A DNA stretch of 64,000 nt from Petaurus breviceps papuanus (Eukaryota > Chordata > Mammalia > Diprotodontia > Petauridae): positions 59,567,293 through 59,631,292 of the forward strand of contig JAMXIF010000015.1 of NCBI GenBank assembly GCA_028583685.1, written 5' to 3'. Under the pieces are notes generated by a model, which saw only the letters and a program-made list of their open reading frames with translations, made no database searches and was not told where the DNA came from. Shown here piece after piece: positions 55,690 to 64,000 of the stretch; positions within the stretch are counted from its first letter, which is position 1; every line of letters starts with the position of its first letter. The position numbers were made by a program, and so were the translations under genes.

Positions 55690-56145
55690 ATTTTTGGAAG
55701 TAGCACCACCCGTGAAGTCAGAGGACCCAGGGAAAAATACTGGCTTTGCTACTTATTGCATAACTTTGGACAAATTATTTCCCTTCTTTTGGAAGCCAAA
55801 GGTTGGTCAGTGAATAGAGTGCTAGCCTTGAAATCTGGAAGCCCTGAATTCAAATCCAGCCTCAGAAAATTACTAGTTGTATTAACCTGGGTGAGTCATT
55901 TAACCCTGTTTACCTTAATTTCTGGAGAGGGGAAATGTCAAACCACTCCAGTATATCTGCCAAGAATTCTACCTCCATGAATGGTATGGTCAACAGGGTT
56001 GTGAAGAATCAGACACGACTGAATAGCTCAACAACAGCTTCTCTTCTTGGGGCAGACCTCAGTTTCCCTGTTTGTAAAATGAAAGTCATGGACTAGAATG
56101 ATCCCTCATGTCCCTTCCAGCTCTAAATTTGTGACCTTACAGATT
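55690..56145 (+). repeat. MIR, sense, split by Mar1
   Basis: The left part, 'gctacttattgcataacttt' to 'ggacaaattatttcccttc', ends near 55787. The right part, 'ggcagacctcagtttccctg' to 'ccagctctaaatttgtgacc', begins near 56040. Joined, they give an ordinary MIR body. Confidence 0.8.
55795..56036 (+). repeat. Mar1 CORE-SINE, sense, nested in MIR
   Basis: 'ggtcagtgaatagagtgcta', 'cctgaattcaaatccagcct', 'ggtgagtcatttaaccctgt' and the tail 'agacacgactgaatagctca' then acaaca. Confidence 0.88.
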
Positions 56146-56384
56146 GATTTTGACTTTATCTCCAGATTAAAGAAAGATTGGACAAACTACTGTATTAGGC
56201 TGCTGATCCTCAAAAACCACAGAAATTAGAGAAAAGCAATTAATAATTCAAAATTAATGGCCTAGAGAGATTATGCTATTTCCCTGGTTTAGAGGGCAGT
56301 ACCCATATAGGATAACTATCTCTTAGCCCCGCAGATGAACAACTGTCTCTATTCCCTCCAGAAAGGGTCACAGACAGAGATTTT

Positions 56385-56490
56385 TCCCTAGAAGGGATCA
56401 CCAGGTCCAACTGCTCCCTCATTTTACACATAAGGAAACAGAGGCCCAGAGAACACAAGACCACACAGCTGGTAGGTCCAAATCCAAGGC
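56385..56490 (-). repeat. MIR, antisense
   Basis: 'cctcattttacacataagga', 'aacagaggcccagagaacac' and 'aagaccacacagctggtagg'. Confidence 0.75.
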
Positions 56491-56494
56491 TCCT

Positions 56495-56930
56495 CTTTAT
56501 ATCCTGGAGGTTTCAACAAGATTGTCTTTGGTTCTTTTCAGTCAGTGTATGTCCTTCCTAGGTTAGTCACAGGCAGAGTTGTACTGGCCCCAGTTCCAGT
56601 CAGCTGATGAGGCCATTGTTACATTTTTAACGTGTTCATTTACACCACAGAAATCAGCAAACTCTTCAAATAAGGGCATGATTTATGTTTTATTGATTTG
56701 TCTAGACTTAAGAAAATGATAGAAGAAATGTTTATGCAGATTAAACTTAAAAGTATGTTGTGGATCCATTTTCCCCCCTAGAGAGTCAGTTGTTAAACAC
56801 CAACACACCCTTTGAGACAGGACAGATGTCCAAGCAGATTCTGGGCTGCAAGTCTTAGGTCAAAGGTTGCAAGTCAAATTGCAAATACAAATTTTGTAAG
56901 AGCAGATGTAAAAAAAAAAGGGCTGCTTCA
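56495..56930. other. Unassigned intergenic sequence
   Basis: No recognised feature. Confidence 0.5.
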
Positions 56931-56934
56931 GTCA

Positions 56935-57215
56935 ATGGATGAGCATTTATTAAGCATCTACTATATGCCAGGTGCAAAAGACGGCATGGTATAGGAGGCA
57001 GAAAGTTAGCCTCAGTGCCAGGAAGAGTTGAGTTAAAGTCTTGACTCTAACAGCTACTGAAGTGTGGCCTTGGGTAAGTAATATACTCTCTTGGTGATAC
57101 AGGCAAGATTATTAGTCGCAGATGAGGAGCTGGATTGCTTTGTTAAGAGGGAGTTTCCTCATTGGGAGCTCCTTATACTAACCCAATCACAGGTTCAGTC
57201 CCTGTCCCTTCCCTG
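56935..57215. repeat. L2 antisense end followed by THER1/MIR-like SINE
   Basis: 56935-56975 is an antisense L2 terminus ('gagcatttattaagcatcta', 'ctatatgccaggtg'). 56983-57215 is a sense THER1-like SINE ('gcatggtataggaggcagaa', 'gagtttcctcattgggagct', 'ctaacccaatcacaggttca'). Confidence 0.7.
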
Positions 57216-57339
57216 ATGTGCCAGGGCCTGTTTTTGTGCTTGGGTGGCAAAGACAGAGAGAAACAACCCTTCTACAAGCGATTCTGGAGCAGTGAGTGTA
57301 GCAGGCTGAGTGGTCAAAGCCAGAAGCAGGCTTGACCAG

Positions 57340-57356
57340 CCAGCGCCCTCTGCTGG
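57340..57356 (-). promoter_or_regulatory. CTCF-like binding motif
   Basis: ccagcgccctctgctgg, which on minus reads ccagcagagggcgctgg, matches the CTCF core (CCASYAGRGGGCGCTGG-like) at nearly every position. It retains a CpG in an otherwise CpG-poor region and lies outside recognised repeats, 125 bp after a THER1-like SINE. Binding is inferred, not shown. Confidence 0.6.
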
Positions 57357-57359
57357 CTG

Positions 57360-57930
57360 AAAGGAATACCACCCGCCAGAGAAGTAGGATACTAGGGGTC
57401 AGTAGCCACCATGATTCGAACTGGGAAGAAAATTTTGAATGAGAGGAAATCAAAAGGGGGGAGTTTGGCAAGTTATGGAAGGGACAGGGAACTACAAGGA
57501 ATACTCACATGAGTTGACTAAAATGAATTTACATGAGAATAGAGAAACATGTGACCAAGCCCCTATATAGGAGAATCATCTAATAAAATAATCCCACTGC
57601 TAACATTTTGCTTTGGAACTACTTGAATTTACAGTTGTGGATTTTGGAAAGCTCTCACTAGAATCATGAAGGAAGGTGGTTAACCGTGAACACTTAGCAA
57701 ATAAGAGGCATTCCACATTTCATTGCTGGTGGCACCACCTTGGGAGAAAGTGGGAAGGAGCAGTTTACTGGAAATGATCCTTTTTCTCCCTCTGTTCGTG
57801 TACAAATCAATTTAATTCAATCCAAAAAAATCATAGGTTAAAGAAACACCATGTGTAGAACACCAGGGCAGATAACAAAGTTTAGATAATAATAGTTAGT
57901 GTTTATATGAGTCCAAGGTAGCTGTATTTT
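57360..57930. other. Unassigned intergenic sequence
   Basis: No recognised feature. Confidence 0.5.
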
Positions 57931-57933
57931 GTG

Positions 57934-58168
57934 AAGGCAGCTGGGTGGCGCTGTGGATAGAGTGCTGAGCCTGGATTTGGGAAAACTCATCTCCCCGAGT
58001 TCAAATCCAGCCTCAGACACTTACTAGCTGTGTGACCCCAGGCCAAGTCACTTAACCCTGTCTGCCTTAGTTCCTCATCTGAAAAATGAGCTAGAGAAGT
58101 AAATGGTAAAAACAGCTCCAGCATCTTTGTCAAGTAAACCCCAAATAGGGTCATGGAGAGAGAGACAG
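57934..58168 (+). repeat. Mar1 CORE-SINE, sense
   Basis: 'aaggcagctgggtggcgctg', 'cagcctcagacacttactag', 'gccaagtcacttaaccctgt' and 'ccccaaatagggtcatggag'. The terminal gactgaacaac tail is replaced by agagagacag. Confidence 0.9.
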
Positions 58169-58169
58169 A

Positions 58170-58380
58170 AGTTGTATTTATAAAATACTGTTTCACTTTA
58201 TCCTCATTAAGAACCCTCAGAGCTAGGTGATATTATTTCCCCCATTTTATAGATGAGAAAACTAAGGCAGACAGAGGTTTAGTGACTTGCCCAGAGTGAC
58301 ATAGCTAGTAACTATCTGAGACTGCATTGGATCTCAGGTCTTCCTGTACTTTATCCACTGTGCTATCTAGCTGCCTCTAA
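58170..58380 (-). repeat. MIR-like SINE, antisense
   Basis: 'gtttcactttatcctcatta', 'tagatgagaaaactaaggca', 'gtgacttgcccagagtgaca' and 'tgtgctatctagctgcctc'. Confidence 0.82.
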
Positions 58381-58445
58381 CACACACTAACCATGTGACC
58401 CTGGGCAAGTGCACTACTCTTCCTTTCGTGGAGCTTATGAGCTTG

Positions 58446-58669
58446 ATGTTGTTGTTCAGTCATCTCTGATGCTTTGTGACCCCATTTGGGGTTTTCTTGG
58501 CAAAGATAGGTGGAATAGTTTGTCATTTTCTTCTCAAGATCATTTTACAGATGTGGAAACTGAGGCAAGTAAGGTTGAATGACTTGCCCAGGTTTGCACA
58601 GCTAGCATCTGAGACCAGATTTGAACTCATGAAGATGAGTCCTCTTGATTCTAAGCCACCTAGCTGCCC
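58446..58669 (-). repeat. Mar1 CORE-SINE, antisense
   Basis: 'gttgttgttcagtcatctct', 'gaccccatttggggttttct', 'cattttacagatgtggaaac' and 'agccacctagctgcc'. The tail starts directly with the gttgttgttcagtc complement of gactgaacaacaac. Confidence 0.92.
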
Positions 58670-58689
58670 AAATGATCCTCATAGAGAAG

Positions 58690-60880
58690 GGGGGAACTAT
58701 ATTCTTGGCAGAGGAATGATGGGCTAAAGATGCAGGGTAAGATATGCATCCTCAGACGTAGCCAATCTGTTCATTTGTTTTGCTGAACTATATGTAGTTG
58801 TTAGAAGGGAGGGCTTCTATGGAGGGGAGTGGGTAGGTGGAGAGGAGATTAGTGGGTAGTTGTAGATGTGGAAAAAGAACATTCATAAAATATTTTAAAG
58901 GTGTAGAATAAGAGGAGGTACATGGGGGTACACACAGAATGACTTTACTACCTTGTCAGATTTAATGTATATAATTAAAAAAATAACTTTACATAAAAGA
59001 TGTTCACAGTTTCTAATAACTTGTTCTTTGTATGTGTATGTTTGTGAATTTGGTGGTTATCAAGTTCACAATAAAAAAGAAAAAAAAACGTTAAAAAAGA
59101 GTCAACCATGGATAATCATGATGATGAGGACATTCTCTTTTTGTCAGCCATATCACATTGTGTACTAATACTGAGTTTTCGGTGCACTAATAATAGATAA
59201 TTATACTAGCTACCATCTCTTTAGCATTTCAAGGTGTAAACTTCCCCAAATCTGGAGCATCTCTTTCATTTCCCTCTGATCTTTCAAAGATTACCAACGC
59301 TGGCTCAGCACTTTCATTTGCCCATCCCTGTGGTGTCCTAGGATTAATTTCAAATTGGCTTAGTGACTTCAACCCATAGACAACATGAAAGATACCTTTC
59401 TATAATTTCATTTTCTTTCAGATTCAATTCTCTGTTAACCATTCTTTATCCCATCTTTCAAAATGCATGGATCATTCTCCCTTGAAGCAACAGCAGAATA
59501 AACATGGTTTGGATACTTTTTTTTTCCATCTCTTTCACCCACTATCATCTCCCCTTCCATCTTGGATAGAGCACTGGGCTTGGAACCAGAGACTCATCTT
59601 CATGACTCCAGTGGTCCTATCCTTTTTTGTTCCATCTTTTCTGTTCAGTAAAGATAAAAACTAACCTCTTTCTTTATTCTGGACATTCCTTGCCAGACTA
59701 TGGTCATTCTAAGATTTAGTGTTCCTGACAGTATCTTTATAAGACTAGCTACTCTGTTGTATTCATTCTGTTACTTGCTCTTACTTCCATCTTCTATCTT
59801 TTTAAACATCTGAGCTGGTGGATGAGCTTCCTGTGTATGCACATTGTTCTCTTTAGGAAGCTCCCTATTTTTCACATCTGGAATAATTTCTGTTTCCAAT
59901 TGAATTTCCAATCCCTCTTGTGCTGACTTCCCCTGAAATACCTAGGATACTGAATCCCAATTTTCCTTTCTCTGAATTTGATTCTGGACTTAAGACTAGA
60001 GGAGAAAAGAAACTGTTGCAAATGGCAAAGACTTTTGGATTGGCTTGAGGAAAAGTCAATCTATGATATCAGCAGAGAGGTATAATTGGAAAAGCATGTC
60101 AGTGGGTCATATAGACCGAGAAAGGATAGCTGTTGGATAGGCTGTCTACTTTTAATGTCAAACCTGGAAGAAGGCCTCCAGCACACTGTCAGAGTTAGGG
60201 TTCTATGGGAGAGAATACACAAGAGTTAGTTGCTCAAGATGAGAAGGAATAGATGGGTTAAGAATCTGTACCATTGTGGGGAAAGGGAGTAACCATTTTA
60301 ATGAGATCTCTTAATGTATAAATATTGATTTCCAAACAGGTAGAAGTTAAAGGAACATTTCCATGTTGTGCTAAATGCTTCCCCTTCACCCAAGCCCATT
60401 CCTCTCCACCTCAGCCTGCACTCAAATGACTCTTTATTTCCACTCCCAGATAACAATCCCAATAATTTCAGGATGATTTCCCCCATCAGCCAAAACTATT
60501 TCCGAAATGCTAACTTGTGGTTGCTGAGTCACACATTGCTAGAAGAGAAGGACATATCTATCCCACCAAAGTTTGGAGCTCTCTCCAGAGGGCTTCTGAT
60601 TATTTCAGTATTGGCTGTTATCTAATTCCCTCCAGAAACAAAGCCATTGGAGGGATATGAGAACATGGAGATAAGGTCACCAGAACCACAGTCCCCAAGA
60701 ACATGAGCCAAAGATTTAAGGGAGGTGAAGTTGCTTCTTCTTAATGTTTCCCCTTTCATTTTCCTCCTCCCTCCATGCCCTTCCTCCTTCCCCTTCTCTT
60801 CCTCTTGCTTTCTCTTCATTTTCTCTTCCTCCTCTTCTGCATCTTCCTCCTTCTTCTTCAGCAGCATCGTTAGTGTCTTT
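58690..60880. other. Mostly unassigned; SINE head and pyrimidine tract inside
   Basis: 59560-59612 is a short tRNA-SINE head ('ggatagagcactgggcttgg'). 60745-60865 is a C/T-rich tract (cctccttcccc, cttcctcctc units). The rest is not recognised. Confidence 0.5.
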
Positions 60881-60884
60881 GAAG

Positions 60885-61045
60885 ATTTATAAAGTACATT
60901 TCTCACAGCAACATTAGTTTGTGGGCTCAGAGGGATTAAATCATTTGCCTAAGATCACACAGTAAGTGGACTTTAGAGCTGGCTGAGATTCAAACTCATT
61001 CTTCTTGCCTCAAAGTTCTGTGTTCCCAACACAGTGTACACATAT
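60885..61045 (-). repeat. MIR, antisense
   Basis: 'gggattaaatcatttgccta', 'agatcacacagtaagtggac' and 'gagattcaaactcattcttc'. Confidence 0.72.
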
Positions 61046-61049
61046 GAAT

Positions 61050-61625
61050 ATTTCCCTTTGTTGAGACTTAAACATTCATGCCTTTGAAGACTGGACAACC
61101 TAAAATTGAGAACATTGAAACAGAGCATGTGGGCACATGAAATCATTGTGCAAACACTGAATTACCATTTAGTCAACAGATAAGCAGGTAAATTCAGTCT
61201 TAACTGGTAATTTGGCACCTGGAGTTCATAATACACTATGCCCTTAAAACAAAATTTAAAGGCATACACTTGAGGGTAGGAAGTAAGTGTCCTAAGAGAT
61301 CTTAGACCTTGGGACACAAGGCCACATGGCAAGAAGAGATCCTGGAGCTCTGCCCCATGGCAAGGAGACATCTTCAGGCCACTGATGTAGAGACTGCCTC
61401 AGAAGGATAAAACCATTTTTCTTCTTTCTTTTTAAAGTAATTATTCCTGCTAACTTAGGTGCTAAGTACAATTGTTTCTATCTATAAAGAAGTATAAATG
61501 GTCTCAGAAAACTATAAATTTAGGGACCATGAAGCAAATCCTGGTAGATTCACCTAGTAATACTTCTGGGTAAATTGGTAAATTAATAAAGATGGATTGC
61601 ATGACCCCTGAGTCACCACTGCCCA
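61050..61625. other. Unassigned intergenic sequence
   Basis: No recognised feature. Confidence 0.5.
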
Positions 61626-61629
61626 GTGG

Positions 61630-61800
61630 AGGCATGGTGGAAATAGAACCATGATCACAGTTTTCTGCAGTCCTAAGTGCTAGTCCTGGGCTTACCATTA
61701 GCCATCTCACCTAATATCCTTGGGCCTTGATGGGCTCATCTATAAAATGAGGTGATTTAACTCTAGACCTAGAAAGTCTCACAGAGCTCTGACATTTTAT
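61630..61800 (+). repeat. MIR, sense
   Basis: 'gtcctgggcttaccattagc', 'atctataaaatgaggtgatt' and 'agaaagtctcacagagctct'. Confidence 0.6.
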
Positions 61801-62014
61801 TATTCTATGCACTATAGAAGGAGGATCAGGGGACTAAATAGAGTTCTTTCCACTACGACATTGTATATATATATGAACCTTCCCATTAGTAATTCAACAC
61901 ATAATAAGAGATGCAAAATCAAACTCAATTTCAATTTAGAAAGCATGTATGAAGGCTTATTACTAATCCCAGGCAAGCTACCTAATGTCTTGTTATCCCC
62001 AGCAACGCCATAAT

Positions 62015-62105
62015 AATAAAATTTGCACAGTGGCTGCTGATCTGCATTGTAGGTGGAGTTTTCATACCAGGAGTTCCCTACAATGAAATCACAGGTCTGG
62101 ACACA
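62015..62105 (+). repeat. THER1-like SINE 3' end
   Basis: 'gctgctgatctgcattgtag', 'accaggagttccctacaatg' and 'aatgaaatcacaggtctgga' are the typical THER1 3' end. Confidence 0.75.
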
Positions 62106-62109
62106 TTTT

Positions 62110-64000
62110 TTTAATGTGCTTAGGTGCTGTAGACAAAAATCAAATAATCCCTGCATTCAGGAAACTTGCACTCTGCTAGGGATGGGAGAAGCAGCATGAA
62201 TACTAAATAGTAATTGCATTAAAAAAAAGTAAATACAGAATTGTTTCTGTGGGTAGGGTGAGAAGGTGGGTGGTCACTGATCACTGAGGGAATCAACAAA
62301 AAAAGGCCTATTAGAAGAGGTTGTGATTAGGCAGAAGCTCAAAGGGAGCCAGGGATTGCCAGAGGTGGAGATGAGGAGGGAGACCATTTTAATCATAGAC
62401 TTAAGGGCTGATAATGAATCATGTGTATTTGAAGCAGCAAGTAAGCCACTTTGGCTAGGAGGAGAGGAACAGATCAGGAAAGATTTCATGCAGAAGATGA
62501 TGCTTGAGTTGCCTTCCTAGAGGATGAGACAGACTCTATGAGGCAGAAATAAATAGAAAGTGAATTCTAGGCATGGAGGACAGACAATGTAAAGGTGTGG
62601 AGTGTTCTGTGTGAGGAATAGAGAGAACACCAGTTTGGTTGGATTTCAGAATGTGGAAGAAGGCATAATATCCATTGAGACTGAAAGCATAGGTTAAGAG
62701 TAGGTTTATATGAAACTTTAAAAACTAAACAGGAATAATTTGTATTTTATCCTGGAGAGAGGAAACCAGGAGAACCAATTGAATAGAGATCTGCAAGTAG
62801 GGGAAATTATTTTGGTAGGAGAGTGCACAATGGACTAGAGTAGGGAGAGACTTGAGGCAGAGAGATCAATTAGCAGACTGTGGTCAAAATCTAGATGAGA
62901 AGTGATATGGACCTGAAAGAAAGGACTGGGCATGAGAAATGTTGTAGAGGTAAAAACATTGAGGTTTGGTAACTGGCTATAAGTAGTAAGGGAGAGGGAA
63001 GAGTTCAGGTTGATGCCCAGGTTATGATGAGGTTACAAATATGGGACACTGGAAGTATGGTAGTGCCTTCAACAAAAAGAAGGGAAAGTTTGGGGGTAGA
63101 CATAAGTTCCATTTTAGACACACTGAGTTTAAGATATCTCTGGAATACCCAGTCTGAATGTCCAGTAGGAAATTTGTGATGTAGGATGGAAGATTGGTGA
63201 GAGAGATGCATGTAAGTGCACACACACAAACCCTCTGTCTCATTCATACACATATCTGTGAATCATCTGCAGAGAGATGATGGTTCAACCCATGGGAGCT
63301 GAAAAAATTATCAAGAAAGAACATATGTAGAGGGAGAAAAGAAAAGAGCCTAGAACAGAACCTTGTAGGACACCCACAGTTATGATGCATGATATGGTTA
63401 ATGGGCCAGCAAAGAAGAGTGAAAGTGGTATAAGAAGAAGGAGGAGAACCAGGAGAAAGTAATTTCATGAAAACCCAGAGAGTAGAGAGTATTCCAGAGG
63501 ATAGGATGGCCAGCTATGCCAAATGCTGCAGCTAGGTCCAGAACGATAAAGCCAGAAAATATTGTCAGATTGATAATCACTGACAACTTTAGAGAAAGTA
63601 GTTTCAATTGAATGATGAGGCCCAAAGCCAGATTGCAAAGGAGAGATAACAGAGGCTTGTGAGTGAATATAATTTTGTTCCCCACCCCCACCCCCTGCAA
63701 TGGGGTGTGACTCAGAAAGGGAGAAGAGAAAAAGGACTGTAGCTTGAAGATATAGTTGAGTCTGGTGAAGGGTTTTTTTTTTAAGGATTGGAGAAACTTG
63801 GGCATGTTTGAAAGCAATAGGGAAAGAACCTATTGATAGGGAGAGGTAGAATATTTGGGAGGGGATGTTTGAGAATGCAGTCTGCTAGACAAGATAGGAA
63901 GGGCACATGTAGGGTGTTTGGAAAGGAGGGGGGTTGCTTCTTTGTCAGAGACTAGAAGAAAGGATGAAAGATTGGGACATAATATCAAGGGATTTTGAGA
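62110..64000 (-). mobile_element. Long L2 LINE with RT remnants, antisense, runs off window
   Basis: Antisense L2 from near its 3' end to the window edge. On minus, 63817-63398 reads LGLIIQLKLLSLKLSVIINL, IVLDLAAAFGIAGHPILWNT and LYSLGFHEITFSWFSSFFL (L2 RT: VLLDLSAAFDTVDH.., LSSLGF.., WFSSYL). 63468-63244 reads CGCPTRFCSRLFSF and GLNHHLSADDSQICV (L2: YADDSQIY). The catalytic AFD has become AFG and YADD has become SADD, so the RT is dead. At least 1.9 kb is present, long for an element as old as L2. Confidence 0.9.

Noticed and set aside
1-64000. CRISPR arrays, bacterial operons, rRNA or functional tRNA genes
   Set aside because: The sequence is mammalian in repeat content. No spaced direct-repeat array or intact tRNA cloverleaf was seen; tRNA-like stretches are SINE heads.

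Overview
The window looks like non-coding DNA from a metatherian (marsupial) genome. The evidence is its repeat content: Mar1-type CORE-SINEs whose tails end in ..gactgaacaacaac, L1-mobilised tRNA SINEs of the WSINE/SINE-1 type, MIR and THER1 copies, old L2 and L3/CR1 LINEs, marsupial-style L1s, and ORF2-less L1 derivatives (HAL1). I found no host protein-coding exon. All protein similarity I recognise belongs to LINEs, and most open frames are simple repeats or shadows. Family names come from memory of the consensus sequences, because no search could be run.

Layout. 1-3.9 kb: old SINE/LINE debris, a 400-base assembly gap and an AG-rich satellite. 3.9-11.3 kb: a nearly full-length L1 on the minus strand with a 15-bp target-site duplication (TSD); a younger tRNA SINE and an LTR-like insertion interrupt it. 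11.9-17.4 kb: L2, MIR and two SINEs with clean TSDs. 17.8-24.7 kb: a three-level nest, in which a plus-strand L1 is split by a minus-strand HAL1, itself split by a second, structurally different HAL1. 25-34 kb: MIR, L3, Mar1, THER1, a short inverted repeat and a triplet-repeat tract. 35-38 kb: two diverged R4/Dong-like LINE fragments on either side of an old L1 3' end.

41.6-49.2 kb: a multi-layer nest. An L3/CR1 is split by a Vingi/RTE-like LINE. The same L3 then takes an L1 3' end, and that L1 is split by a block made of a HAL1 plus about 950 bp of extra downstream sequence, with one shared TSD. This is the signature of a HAL1 3' transduction. 49-54 kb: L2, MIR and two 7SL RNA-derived sequences about 1.1 kb apart that share their 3' flank. 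54-62 kb: mostly unique sequence with SINEs and a strong CTCF-like motif. 62-64 kb: a long antisense L2 with recognisable reverse transcriptase, running off the window.

The most interesting material is the HAL1 group. Three ORF1-only L1 derivatives represent at least two separate losses of ORF2. Their insertion order can be read from TSDs, and one appears to have carried flanking sequence with it.
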